Positions 26,464 through 37,617 of a stretch of 64,000 bases of DNA are shown here, piece by piece. Source of the DNA: UQRS01 sp050946935 (lineage in GTDB: Bacteria > Bacillota > Clostridia > Oscillospirales > Acutalibacteraceae); the NCBI GenBank assembly GCA_050946935.1, contig JBMNVR010000007.1:20418-84417 (forward strand), in the 5' to 3' direction. The notes beneath the pieces are model-generated. The model worked only from the letters and a program-made list of their open reading frames with translations. It had not been told where the DNA came from and did not search any database. The position numbers were made by a program, and so were the translations under genes. The stretch's first letter is position 1, and the number at the start of each line of letters is the position of its first letter.

Positions 26464-29400
26464 TTATCCCTGTACAATTTGTCGCCGCAGCATTACAACG
26501 TCCGAGACGGTCAGCGCGTCATTTTTGTCCAGATCGCCTGCCTCAAGCTGTTTGTCTGTCCACGTTCCGCTAAGAATGAGCTGCCGGAGCGCGACCACAT
26601 CAGAAACGGTAACGTACCCGTCGGCATCGACATCACCCACAATCTGCGTTTCAGGAATCTCTTGGGTCATTGAAACATCATAGCTTCCGCTGTCCAGTTT
26701 GAGCGCAATCCGTCCGTCCGCCAGCGAGACATACTCGACACCTTCCACGGCGATGTCGCTTATGTGCGGAATCTCTGTGAAAGGATCCCTGGTTACAGCC
26801 GTGACAGGTGTGAAAAGCGCATAGGTTTTCCCGTTCACGGTGACGTACTTCGCCCCCTCCATCACCGGGAGGGTCAGGGTCGCCGTGCTGTTGGCCGGGA
26901 TCTGCGCCGTATAATCCAGCAGATGGGCTTCGGTGCTCCACTCGCTGCGGATCAACCCGTACCGGCTTTGATACGCGCCCTTGACGTAGGTGATGTTCTC
27001 CTGCCCGGACGGCAGCTCACTGCCGGTTCTGGTGTCGATCTGCGGCTCAAGGAGGAAGTGCGAGAAGCCGGGATTTTCCTCGTCCGCCCGGATACCCGCC
27101 ATGGACTCATACATCCATTCAGCCACCGCGCCGTAGGCATAGTGGTTGAAGGAGTTCATGGATACATCGCCAAAGCCGTTTGCGATGGTATAGGAGTTCC
27201 ATCGCTCCCATACGGTCGTCGCCCCCTGATGCACCGAGTACAGCCAGGAAGGGTCGTCGTCGGTCAGCAGCAGACTGTAGGCCTGGTTACTGCGGCCGAT
27301 CTCACTCAGGGTCTGCGCGATGATCCCTGTCCCGACAAAGCCGGTGGAAAGCTGGTTGTTGTTCTGCCGCAGCTTTTCAATCAGCCGGTCGGAGATCAAC
27401 GTCCTCGAGGCGTCGTCCGGCAGCAGATTAAATTTCAGTGCCAGCAAATACGCCGTCTGCGAGGTCTGCTTCATACTGCCGTCGGCATTGACGTACCGTT
27501 CGATAAACGACGCCTTAATGTTTTGGAACAGCCGGCGGTATTTCTGCACATCCTCCGTTTTGCCCAGCGCCGCCGCGATCTTGGCCATCAGCGCGGCGTC
27601 GTACGCGTAGTAGGCCACGCTGATCAGCCGGGCGTCAGTTCCCTCATACGCCAGCCAGTCGCCGTAGGTTGTATACGGTCCGTCATAGGTTCCGTTGTCC
27701 AGCCAGTCCATGTATTTTTCCATCGAAGCATAATTGCTTTCGAGAATGCCGATGTCCCCATAGGCCTCATACACCGTCCAGGGCGCGATAATACCGACGT
27801 CGCTCCACGCGCCGGCACCCCCGCCAACCAAGTTAGAGACCGGAATCACATCGGGATACGCACCGTTCTCCCATTGAGAGTCCACGGCGTCGTCGGCCCA
27901 TTTGCGGTAGAAATTGCTCACATCCGCATTATAGACCGCCGTGCCGACGAAAATCTGCGTGTCCCCGCTCCAGCCCAGCCGCTCGTCCCGCTGAGGGCAG
28001 TCGGTCGGCGCTGAAAGATAGTTGCCCCGCTGTCCCCAGAGAATGTTGCTGAACAGCTGATTAACGTCGGCGTTCGAGGTTTCAATAAACCCTGTTTGTT
28101 CTGCGTCGCAGGTTACGACCTTTCCGCTGATTCTGTAAACCGTTACGGTGTCATCGGCCGTCAGCTCCAAATACCGGAACCCGAAATAGGTCATGGTCGG
28201 ACTGTAGGTCTCAATCTCTCCGCCGCCGGCCGAAATGTAGGTAAGCAGCGATTTTGCCGTGCGGTAGTTGGCGGTGTAGATGCTGCCCTCCGGCCCGTCA
28301 TTGCCGCGGGATTTCTGCCCCGAGTCGTTGAGCATTTCCGCAAAATTCACCCGGACATGGGTGCCGCTCTCTGCCCGGAGGCTGAGCTGCGGCCAGCCGA
28401 CCATATTCTGCCCCATGTCGAGCAGGAGGGTTTGTCCCTTTTCGACCGTGACGCCGTCGCTTAGAGAATCATAACGCTCCAGAACATGAATGCGGCCGTA
28501 GTCGCTTCCGTTGTCCTCCGCACCGCTGTACAGTGTGATGCGCTCTGCTTGGCGGGTGAGCGCCTCGTCCACCCGGATGTTGGAGCCGTTAAAGGCGCTG
28601 AGCGTCCCCTGAAAATCGTTGGAAACGGCCGCCTTGTCCCATTCGCTGTCGTCGTAGCCGGCCAGCATATAATCGTTGCCGTACCGCGCGTCGTAGGTTT
28701 CCCCGCCGTATATGTCCGCGTACCGGACGGCCCCCTCGGTCGAGGCACTCCAGCTTTCGTCGGTCGCAACGACGTACCGGCTGCCGTTCGCATAGGTCAG
28801 CACCAGCTTGGCCATAAAGGCACAGTCCTTGCTTCCGTAAGTTCCGTGCGCGATTTCGCCGTTCCACCAGCCGCCGGTCACAATTCCCGTGATGACGTTT
28901 GTCCCGCTGACGATGTAATCCGTAACATCGTAGGTATGGTAAAGCACGCGCTTATTATAATTGCTCCAGCCCGGCTTCAGCTCATCATAGACCTTTCCTG
29001 CATCACCGTCGGTGCCGACACGCTCGCCGTTGATAAAAACGTCGTAAACGCCCAGCGCCGTCGAATAGAGTCGCGCCGATTTCGGCTTTGCGAGCAGAAT
29101 GCTCTTCCGAAAGACCGGCGTTCCGCCCTCATTCGGTTCGAAGTAGACGTAGGTGCTCGTGCCGGTGCCGCCGTCGCAGTCCAGCTTTCCGGCCGTCACC
29201 GTTCCGCCCGAGAAGAGATTGGTTTGCTCAAAATCATAGAATCTCTCGTCCGTCTTGCCACCGGAATAGGTTGTAACCTTTACATTATCCAGCAGGGCGT
29301 GCTCGTGGTTCTTTCCGTCCGAGCTGACCCGGATGCCAACCATTCCGTCGCTCACACCCGAAACGGCATAGGTGTTGACCAGCGCCCCGTCGATGTACGT

Positions 29401-30138
29401 ATCCACCCTGTCGGCGTATACATCCAGGGAAATGTGCTTTTCCTTCCCAAGGAAATCCGCAGCCGGCACCTTGTTTTCCAGCTCGATGTCCTCGACGCGG
29501 ATACCGCCGTTTTCCCATATATGCGGCCGCAGATAGAGCCGGCCGCCGTAATTGTAGGTGTTAAACTGCCAGGCGAACATATTGGAGGTGTCTCTTGCCG
29601 AAAAGACGATGGCGGCCGCATCGCTGAGCAGAGTCAGATCCGCTTCAACCGTATAATGCAGGGCGGCGTCAGATTCCTCCGGCAGTTTGATCCACTCCGC
29701 GTCGGAGAAGGCGTCTGCAAAGTATGCGGTTTCAAAATAATGCGGCTCACTTACTGCCTCCGCATTCTTTTCGTCCCACACATGGACCGTGTAGGCGTAC
29801 TCCGTCGTCTCCTCCAACTTGTCCCCGGCGTAGACGATGCCGACCGAGTTGGAAGCCTCGACCCTCCCGCTGTCCCAGACGGTCGTTTCATCCACCGCCT
29901 TTTGAACGACGATCCGATACGCTGTCTGCTTCGCCCCGGTTCTGTCCGAAACCATCTTCCAGGAAAAAGCAGGGGTTTGATGATCGGTGCCCATCAGAAA
30001 TTCCTCCCCGTCGGCCGTGATGTCCGTAATGATAAATTCAGCCGCGCCGCTTGCCGCCGCAAACGAAGAAAAAAGCGCCGCCGTCATGATGATCGCCGCC
30101 ATGCATACGGCGACAGCCGCCTTTGAAATCCGATGCAT
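26464..30138 (-). CDS. Secreted GH78 alpha-L-rhamnosidase with dockerin
   Basis: 1224 residues from ATG 30136-30138 (GGAGGAG upstream; the frame opens at 30156). Signal peptide about 1-30. Fibronectin-like N-domain, an inserted LamG-like beta-sandwich about 145-320, Bac_rhamnosid N-domains, then the (alpha/alpha)6 catalytic barrel about 640-1040. Key residues agree with SaRha78A: D713, E719 and D726 in DCPQRDERLGWSGD, and E978 in TTVWERW. The C-terminal beta domain is followed by a type I dockerin (about 1166-1223) with loops GDVDADGYVTVSD and GDLDKNDALTVSD, nearly the same as the GH127 dockerin. Removes terminal alpha-L-rhamnose from extracellular glycans. Confidence 0.92.
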   Translation of the reverse strand: MHRISKAAVAVCMAAIIMTAALFSSFAAASGAAEFIITDITADGEEFLMGTDHQTPAFSWKMVSDRTGAKQTAYRIVVQKAVDETTVWDSGRVEASNSVGIVYAGDKLEETTEYAYTVHVWDEKNAEAVSEPHYFETAYFADAFSDAEWIKLPEESDAALHYTVEADLTLLSDAAAIVFSARDTSNMFAWQFNTYNYGGRLYLRPHIWENGGIRVEDIELENKVPAADFLGKEKHISLDVYADRVDTYIDGALVNTYAVSGVSDGMVGIRVSSDGKNHEHALLDNVKVTTYSGGKTDERFYDFEQTNLFSGGTVTAGKLDCDGGTGTSTYVYFEPNEGGTPVFRKSILLAKPKSARLYSTALGVYDVFINGERVGTDGDAGKVYDELKPGWSNYNKRVLYHTYDVTDYIVSGTNVITGIVTGGWWNGEIAHGTYGSKDCAFMAKLVLTYANGSRYVVATDESWSASTEGAVRYADIYGGETYDARYGNDYMLAGYDDSEWDKAAVSNDFQGTLSAFNGSNIRVDEALTRQAERITLYSGAEDNGSDYGRIHVLERYDSLSDGVTVEKGQTLLLDMGQNMVGWPQLSLRAESGTHVRVNFAEMLNDSGQKSRGNDGPEGSIYTANYRTAKSLLTYISAGGGEIETYSPTMTYFGFRYLELTADDTVTVYRISGKVVTCDAEQTGFIETSNADVNQLFSNILWGQRGNYLSAPTDCPQRDERLGWSGDTQIFVGTAVYNADVSNFYRKWADDAVDSQWENGAYPDVIPVSNLVGGGAGAWSDVGIIAPWTVYEAYGDIGILESNYASMEKYMDWLDNGTYDGPYTTYGDWLAYEGTDARLISVAYYAYDAALMAKIAAALGKTEDVQKYRRLFQNIKASFIERYVNADGSMKQTSQTAYLLALKFNLLPDDASRTLISDRLIEKLRQNNNQLSTGFVGTGIIAQTLSEIGRSNQAYSLLLTDDDPSWLYSVHQGATTVWERWNSYTIANGFGDVSMNSFNHYAYGAVAEWMYESMAGIRADEENPGFSHFLLEPQIDTRTGSELPSGQENITYVKGAYQSRYGLIRSEWSTEAHLLDYTAQIPANSTATLTLPVMEGAKYVTVNGKTYALFTPVTAVTRDPFTEIPHISDIAVEGVEYVSLADGRIALKLDSGSYDVSMTQEIPETQIVGDVDADGYVTVSDVVALRQLILSGTWTDKQLEAGDLDKNDALTVSDVVMLRRQIVQG

Positions 30139-30159
30139 TTTGCAATCTCCTCCCACCTT

Positions 30160-30173
30160 TTAAAACGTTTTAA
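30160..30173. promoter_or_regulatory. CG-centred palindrome at the GH78 gene start site
   Basis: TTAAAACGTTTTAA is a perfect 14-bp palindrome 9 bp downstream of the -10 box, in the same relative place as the palindrome of the GH127 gene. Confidence 0.5.
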
Positions 30174-30182
30174 TTCCTCTTT

Positions 30183-30211
30183 AATATATACTTCTTTTTT
30201 TCATCTGTCAA
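30183..30211 (-). promoter_or_regulatory. Promoter of the GH78 gene
   Basis: Minus strand TTGACA (30206-30211), 17-bp spacer, TATATT (30183-30188). Confidence 0.8.
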
Positions 30212-30373
30212 GTAAAAGAACAGAGGATATATTTGTTCAATTTGCCACGTGACACGTTCCGGATTCCCTGCGCCGCGCAACATTTCTATTTAACCTGCTC
30301 GCATATCGCGCATTTTCCGGATCACCCGACACGCTGTTTCAGCTTCGTCGGCTCGGGGAACAAGAGAAGAAAA

Positions 30374-30417
30374 CAGCCGGCACAGGGGATCCGATAGATA
30401 TCCCGAGCCGGCGGCTG
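30374..30417 (-). terminator. Terminator of the ZIP transporter gene
   Basis: CAGCCGGC...GCCGGCGGCTG stem with inner GGGAT/ATCCC pairing, followed on the minus strand by TTTTCTTCTCTT. Confidence 0.7.
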
Positions 30418-30419
30418 CT

Positions 30420-31274
30420 TTATACATATATGATTACCATTCCAACCGCCAGGCCGATCAGCATGCCAAATGCCGGCGCCTTGGATTTCCACATCAAGAT
30501 GGATTCCGGCAAAAGCTCGCCAAACACCACATATAACATAGCGCCGCTGGCAAAGCTCAGCGACAAGGCCAAGCTGAGCGGACCGATCGTTCCGAGAGAA
30601 TATCCAAGCATCGCGCCAAGAATGGTCGGCGCACCGGTGACGGCCGTAATCAATACCGCTTTCACCCGGTTCACACCACCGGCGATCAGTGGAACCGAAA
30701 CCGACATACCCTCCGGTATATTGTGCAGACCGATCACAACCGCTAAAGCCATCCCGCCGGTAAACGTGAAGTCAAAATTCCCCTCACACGCATAGGATGA
30801 GCCTATTACCATCCCTTCGGGCAAATTATGCAGCGCAATGGCAAAAGCCATCACCATACCGCCGATAAAGAGGCTGCTTGCAGTTTTTTGCTTCTTATGT
30901 TCTTCATAATGATCGCTGTGGATCAATTCGGAAAGCTGGTCAGCGGTTTTCGGATGCTCGCGATCGATGTGAGATACCTCGTGATTTGCGGAACGATCAA
31001 TCAGATAATTCAGCAGATAAATCACGCCATATCCTACAAGCACCATGCCAATCACCAAAAACACATGAGATGTACTCCCGGGATTTTGTGCAATCGCATT
31101 TTGCAGCAAATCAAAACAGACAACGCTTAACATCACTCCTCCTGCAAAGCTCAGCAGAAGGCTGACGGTTTTTTCGGAATTGCGATTAAACAGCGCTCCG
31201 ATCAGGCCCCCGATTCCCGTTCCACCAACGCCCGCGACTGCTGTAATGATAATAACCCACGCAAAAGCACTCAA
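30420..31274 (-). CDS. ZIP-family divalent metal transporter
   Basis: 284 residues and eight predicted spans. The metal-site motifs are HNLPEGMVIG and HNIPEGMSVS in helices IV and V. A His-rich cytosolic loop (IHSDHYEEHKK) lies between spans III and IV. Family members import zinc, iron or manganese. No ATG is available; TTG at 31272-31274 follows GGAAGGGA by 10 bases and is chosen, although TTG 31293-31295 would add seven residues (GRDVFIL). No obvious metal-regulator site is seen upstream. Confidence 0.9.
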   Translation of the reverse strand: MSAFAWVIIITAVAGVGGTGIGGLIGALFNRNSEKTVSLLLSFAGGVMLSVVCFDLLQNAIAQNPGSTSHVFLVIGMVLVGYGVIYLLNYLIDRSANHEVSHIDREHPKTADQLSELIHSDHYEEHKKQKTASSLFIGGMVMAFAIALHNLPEGMVIGSSYACEGNFDFTFTGGMALAVVIGLHNIPEGMSVSVPLIAGGVNRVKAVLITAVTGAPTILGAMLGYSLGTIGPLSLALSLSFASGAMLYVVFGELLPESILMWKSKAPAFGMLIGLAVGMVIIYV

Positions 31275-31295
31275 GATGAAAACGTCCCTTCCCAA

Positions 31296-31498
31296 AAGTA
31301 CGCTTTTTGGCGCAACAAGGACAAAGGCTGAAAAGCTCCGGCAACAAATCGTTTTATTCTTTCAGACTTCGACTTGTTATTTTAATATTTTATCATATTG
31401 CGCCGGCTGGTTCAACACCTTACGCGCAAAATAAAACCGATCGCCGCCTAAAAATCTCCCGTGAAAACTTTTGAGAGCCTCGTATGCGATCCCTTCCT
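31296..31498. other. Spacer upstream of the ZIP gene
   Basis: About 200 bp without a gene. An AT-rich stretch (31360-31400) may hold the ZIP promoter, but no clean -35/-10 pair is seen. Confidence 0.35.
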
Positions 31499-31526
31499 CG
31501 CCAAGAGGGAGCCGAACCCCCTGACC
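31499..31526 (-). repeat. Degenerate copy of the tRNA-Arg 3' part
   Basis: CGCCAAGAGGGAGCCGAACC is nearly the same as the T-arm/acceptor 3' half of the tRNA-Arg gene 190 bp away (CGCCAAGAGGGACTCGAACC at 31687). It could be a decayed attachment site or a tRNA-derived repeat unit. Confidence 0.5.
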
Positions 31527-31529
31527 CGC

Positions 31530-31586
31530 GCAGCCCGCAGGGGGAGCTTTCTGCCTCTTGTTTTTCTCCCCGCCTCTGCGGGCTGC
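31530..31586. repeat. Long palindromic element
   Basis: GCAGCCCGCAG (31530-31540) pairs perfectly with CTGCGGGCTGC (31576-31586); inner GGGGAG/CTCCCC also pairs. A further hairpin, GAAAATCCC/GGGATTTTC, follows at 31589-31610. Typical of a dispersed palindromic repeat. Confidence 0.55.
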
Positions 31587-31645
31587 TTGAAAATCCCTTT
31601 CGGGATTTTCGGCAGGTCGGGTACATGAATCCCTTTGACGTAAAA

Positions 31646-31680
31646 CAGGAAAAGCCCCGCTTGATGCGGGGCTTTTCCTG
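31646..31680 (-). terminator. Terminator of the tRNA-Gly/tRNA-Arg unit
   Basis: 15-bp perfect stem CAGGAAAAGCCCCGC / GCGGGGCTTTTCCTG, 5-nt loop, T-rich on the minus strand, 2 bp after the tRNA-Arg CCA. Confidence 0.85.
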
Positions 31681-31681
31681 T

Positions 31682-31758
31682 TGGCGCGCCAAGAGGGACT
31701 CGAACCCCCGACCTACTGCTTAGAAGGCAGTTGCTCTATCCAGCTGAGCTATTGGCGC
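31682..31758 (-). tRNA. tRNA-Arg, anticodon TCT
   Basis: Acceptor GCGCCAA/TTGGCGC, discriminator G, encoded CCA. The anticodon arm ACTGC-CTTCTAA-GCAGT gives TCT (AGA codons); T-loop GTTCGAGTC. Confidence 0.95.
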
Positions 31759-31808
31759 AAAGCAAGAAAACACAAGTAAAAATCGCCCTGCCCAAAAAGG
31801 GAGGGCGA

Positions 31809-31882
<74 letters not shown>

Positions 31883-31900
31883 AGATAAACGGCAAGATGT

Positions 31901-31929
31901 ATTTTACCACACACCCCGCCGTTCGTCAA
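31901..31929 (-). promoter_or_regulatory. Promoter of the tRNA-Gly/tRNA-Arg unit
   Basis: Minus strand TTGACG (31924-31929), 17-bp spacer, TAAAAT (31901-31906), 18 bp before tRNA-Gly. Confidence 0.75.
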
Positions 31930-31934
31930 GCATT

Positions 31935-34271
<2,337 letters not shown>

Positions 34272-34391
34272 AGTGTAAAAACTCTCCGTTTCCGTAAAAC
34301 GGCGGAAGCCGCCGTGAAGAGAATGGCTCTTTTTCAAGCGAGAGGTATTTCTCCCCTCTCTTTAAAAATTATAATAGCACAAAGCGTCAGG

Positions 34392-34943
34392 CTAATTTCT
34401 TAACTCCCTGTAAATTTTAAAATAATATCCGCCGAAGGAAAAGGCGATGCTGAAAACAGAAAGCATAATCAAAGTACCGGTCAGCATCCGCGGAAGCGTG
34501 AAAATGTCCGACAAAACTACCGTAAACACAGTGGCATAGATAATCACAGTCGAGAGTTTGCCCCACCAGCGGGCCGAAGGTGTCTTTTTAACCCCTTTCT
34601 TTTTCAGCACAAGCGCGCCGGCCAGCATGGTCAGTTCCTTTGCAAAGAGGAGAACGGCCATAAAAATCATATCGTTATGCCGAAAGCAAAGGCAGATCAG
34701 AATCGCCGCCTGCGTCAGCTTGTCCGCCATGGGATCCAGAATTTTCCCCAGTTCAGAGCACATATGGAAGCGCCGGGCAATAAAGCCGTCGACCACATCG
34801 GTAAAGCCCGAAAGCACAATCACACCCGCCGCTAAAGCAAAGTGATTTTTCACGCTTTCCGCAAAATACAACGCCGCAAACGCAGGGATCAGAACGATCC
34901 GAAAAACCGACAAAAGATTGGGAATGGTCAGCTTTTTATTCAT
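34392..34943 (-). CDS. pgsA: CDP-diacylglycerol-glycerol-3-phosphate 3-phosphatidyltransferase
   Basis: 183 residues and five to six spans. The CDP-alcohol phosphotransferase signature D-G-x2-A-R-x8-G-x3-D-x3-D is complete (DGFIARRFHMCSELGKILDP, then MAD). Makes phosphatidylglycerol phosphate at the inner face of the membrane. GGAGGAAG precedes ATG 34943. Upstream is the cvpA gene, 30 bp away; downstream is the Clp ATPase. Confidence 0.92.
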   Translation of the reverse strand: MNKKLTIPNLLSVFRIVLIPAFAALYFAESVKNHFALAAGVIVLSGFTDVVDGFIARRFHMCSELGKILDPMADKLTQAAILICLCFRHNDMIFMAVLLFAKELTMLAGALVLKKKGVKKTPSARWWGKLSTVIIYATVFTVVLSDIFTLPRMLTGTLIMLSVFSIAFSFGGYYFKIYRELRN

Positions 34944-34973
34944 AACTTCCTCCTCTAAACAACATCCTGTGCA

Positions 34974-35678
34974 TTATGAAAACAGGCCAAACTGACTGAA
35001 AAAGCCGTAAACATAAGAGGTATGCAGCATCTCTTCCTTCACAAAACCAAAACCGGAAGGACTTACGCAAAACAGCAGTGACAAAACAATGCAGATCAAA
35101 AAAACCGCAAGCAACCCCTTAAACAGGCCGAGCACACCGCCCAGCGCGCGATTGAGGGCGCCGAGTATATGGAAGCTCAGCAGCCGGTTGAGCCAGACGG
35201 CTGCAAACCGCACCAGAATCATACCAACCGTAAAGACGGCGGCCACGACAATCCAGTGCAAAATCCCCTTGCAAAGCGGAGCCACCACACTCCGCACCAC
35301 CTGATCTGAGACGGCGGACGCTCCTTCCTCCACGGCGGAGGTCATGGAGGAAATCACCTGTCCCTTGCTGATTCCCATCAGCTCCGCGCCGGCCGTCAGG
35401 AAGGTCGGGAGCTGCTCCCATACCTCCTCCACCGAGCCGCCGGAGGGTGACAGAGAGGCGTTCACAACCTCGCTGGTTTTTTCGACCACCGGTTGGCTGA
35501 GAAAGCGATCATAAACCCCGTCGGCAATCGGCTGTGAAAAGCTCATGGCAATATACAGCATCAAAAGCCAGCCGGCAAGCTCAATCGCCGTGCGGACAAA
35601 GCCCCGGCGGGCGGAGGACCAGATAAAAGCGATTACAATAAGCAGCAGTACAATATCCAGAACCAGTCCGGTTCCCAT
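34974..35678 (-). CDS. CvpA-family membrane protein
   Basis: 234 residues from ATG 35676-35678 (GGAGGTG upstream; frame opens 15 bp earlier at TTG). Four hydrophobic segments with the CvpA-type order: LVLDIVLLLIVIAFIWSSARRGFVRTAIEL and a Gly-rich GALNRALGGVLGLFKGLLAV segment. The family is linked to colicin V production and, in Firmicutes, to division or envelope functions; the true role is unclear. 47 bp after the DUF5711-like gene. Confidence 0.82.
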   Translation of the reverse strand: MGTGLVLDIVLLLIVIAFIWSSARRGFVRTAIELAGWLLMLYIAMSFSQPIADGVYDRFLSQPVVEKTSEVVNASLSPSGGSVEEVWEQLPTFLTAGAELMGISKGQVISSMTSAVEEGASAVSDQVVRSVVAPLCKGILHWIVVAAVFTVGMILVRFAAVWLNRLLSFHILGALNRALGGVLGLFKGLLAVFLICIVLSLLFCVSPSGFGFVKEEMLHTSYVYGFFSQFGLFS

Positions 35679-35725
35679 CCCTTGCACCTCCAAAATTCAG
35701 AATATAAGACGCCGCGCGGCCGGGA

Positions 35726-37393
35726 TTATGTTTTCACGCTGTCGGCCGCCCGCCGCTCGGAGGCCGAAACCGGCTCGATCATCTCAATTTCCCGCAGACC
35801 GGAGAGATACAGCTTTCCGCCGGTATACCCGACGCCGTTCACACTGAAATCGCAGTCGACCGAACCGGCCGCGTTTCCCGAAAAAGTGTAGAACCAGACC
35901 TTGCTGTCGGTCAGCAGCGCGACCGAATCCCCGGCGACGCAAACATCCTTGATATTCATCCGCACGGTGAACACACCAAGGCTGTTTCCTTTTTTATCCA
36001 GGACGCTGACGCAATAATCGCCCGAGTTGCCGGCCAGTTTATCCACCACGGCAATCCGGTCGTCGGTTTTCCGGACAAGGTGCAGCGTTCCGGTCGCCGC
36101 CACGGCCGCTTTCTGCGTTCCGTTCCGATCAAGCAGCAGCACCCGGTCGTCGCAGACAACCAGGAACGCCGAACCGCCGACCGGTTCAATTGAGATAATC
36201 GCCCCGCCCTCAATCGTCAGGGAGGAGAGCGGTGCACTTTGCTTTGTATCAAAAAGATAGACGGTCGAGCGATAGGCGCCGCCCGACACCGTGACGCCGC
36301 CGGCCGCAATCCGCCGGCCGTTGTCCGCAACGCCGACCGCCGTTAAGGTCGCGTCGGCGCTGTACCAGTTAAAAATATTCTCCATCTTTTTATTATATAC
36401 CTGCAGCTCGCCACTGTATTCCACCGAGGACAGGACAAAGGCCGAGACGCCGCTGCGCCCCATCGCGGCGTTATAGATGTTGCCGCTCATCGTTCCGGAA
36501 TACAGGACGCGATCCATGTTCTCCACCGAATAGCCGGTGCCGCCGCGGTCGAAAACAACCAGCCGGGATTCCGACTGGGCGACCGCCGGGTTGGAGAAGC
36601 CGTGCCGCCGCACAAAAATCTGCTTACCGGAGGCGTTGTAGCACTCGTTCTCGCTCCCGCCCACCAGAAGCAGAACGCCGTTTTCCGCCCGGAGACCGGC
36701 CGTTCCCTCCTCCGAAGCGAGGAGCGGAAAACCGCTGCCGCTTCCGGTTTTGGCGAAGGCGTTCTGGAAATACTCCACCACGCCGGTCGGGGTTGAGATA
36801 GCCGCCAACAGCAACAGCAGCGCCAACAGCCCGCCAAACCCCAGCAAAATCCACCGTTGCCGCATTTTCAGCAATTTTCGTCCTTCCACCACGGCAAAGG
36901 TGGTGTTCCCCTGCGGATCGACAAATTTCGCCGGGCGGCGGGGAGCATACCGCTTGACCGGCGGTCGGGATTTGCGCTGTTCCTTTTCGCTCATGTGGGA
37001 CTGTCGCTCTTTCTCGGGCAGGCGGCCGGCCTCCCGCAGCAACTCGCGTTCCACCTCCGACGGAATCGGCTCCGGAGACGGCTTGCGCACCTCTTTTGCA
37101 GATGCGGAGGACATATTTTCTTTTTCCCGCAGCGCGTCGGCCCGATCAGACCGGCGGCGAGCGGCCATCTCCTCATCCCGGCGGCGCTGTTCTTCCTTTT
37201 CGCGCTCGCGCGCCAGCTTTTTGGCCCGGCGGGCGTCGGCCGTCTCGATTGGGAGGGCCTGTACCGCGATCGCTCTTTTGCGGGTGGAATCTTCCGGTTC
37301 CCCCGGCCTCACCATTGCGGGCGGGACGGATTTGCCACCCGTCTTCCGGCTGCGGCTGACCTTGATTCCCTTCTTCTTTTTGTATTCCGGCAT
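35726..37393 (-). CDS. DUF5711-like single-span protein with external beta-propeller
   Basis: 555 residues from ATG 37391-37393, with GGAGGTG 8 bases upstream (the frame is open to 37549). Residues 1-190 are very basic and charged (KKLAREREKEEQRRRDEE), probably cytoplasmic. One membrane span at about 185-205 (WILLGFGGLLALLLLLAAI) is followed by repeated beta-blades (LVVFDRGGTGYSVENM; RVLLLDRNGTQKAAVAA), as in DUF5711/PQQ-like proteins. The operon with cvpA and pgsA suggests an envelope role; no catalytic site is seen. Confidence 0.72.
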   Translation of the reverse strand: MPEYKKKKGIKVSRSRKTGGKSVPPAMVRPGEPEDSTRKRAIAVQALPIETADARRAKKLAREREKEEQRRRDEEMAARRRSDRADALREKENMSSASAKEVRKPSPEPIPSEVERELLREAGRLPEKERQSHMSEKEQRKSRPPVKRYAPRRPAKFVDPQGNTTFAVVEGRKLLKMRQRWILLGFGGLLALLLLLAAISTPTGVVEYFQNAFAKTGSGSGFPLLASEEGTAGLRAENGVLLLVGGSENECYNASGKQIFVRRHGFSNPAVAQSESRLVVFDRGGTGYSVENMDRVLYSGTMSGNIYNAAMGRSGVSAFVLSSVEYSGELQVYNKKMENIFNWYSADATLTAVGVADNGRRIAAGGVTVSGGAYRSTVYLFDTKQSAPLSSLTIEGGAIISIEPVGGSAFLVVCDDRVLLLDRNGTQKAAVAATGTLHLVRKTDDRIAVVDKLAGNSGDYCVSVLDKKGNSLGVFTVRMNIKDVCVAGDSVALLTDSKVWFYTFSGNAAGSVDCDFSVNGVGYTGGKLYLSGLREIEMIEPVSASERRAADSVKT

Positions 37394-37617
37394 AGGATAC
37401 ACCTCCGCCGCGGTGTCTGACGCGGCCGTTGTTTTGATGATATCATGAACGCGGCGCGTCCATGGCTGGAATCCGAATGGTTTTACGGCTATAGCACATT
37501 TTGTCCGGCGGGCAAAAAAGACGGCGTATACTATGCGCCGTGCGGACAAACAACCATCTTGCCTCTGCCTGCTCGCAAAAGGCGGTCAGCCCCCTGCGGC
37601 CATCCGCTGTAAATATA

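Noticed and set aside
26326..26673. 115-codon plus frame near the end of the GH78 gene
   Set aside because: Half of it is antisense to the dockerin; the other half is spacer with a terminator; no ribosome site.
28486..30126. 546-codon open frame antisense to the GH78 gene
   Set aside because: Shadow of a GC-rich gene; no domain recognisable, while the minus-strand frame carries the GH78 catalytic residues.
31484..31723. 79-codon plus frame over the tRNA-Arg region
   Set aside because: It reads through a palindrome, a terminator and the tRNA gene; the tail RAKRDSNPRPTA is a known artefact of translated tRNA sequence.
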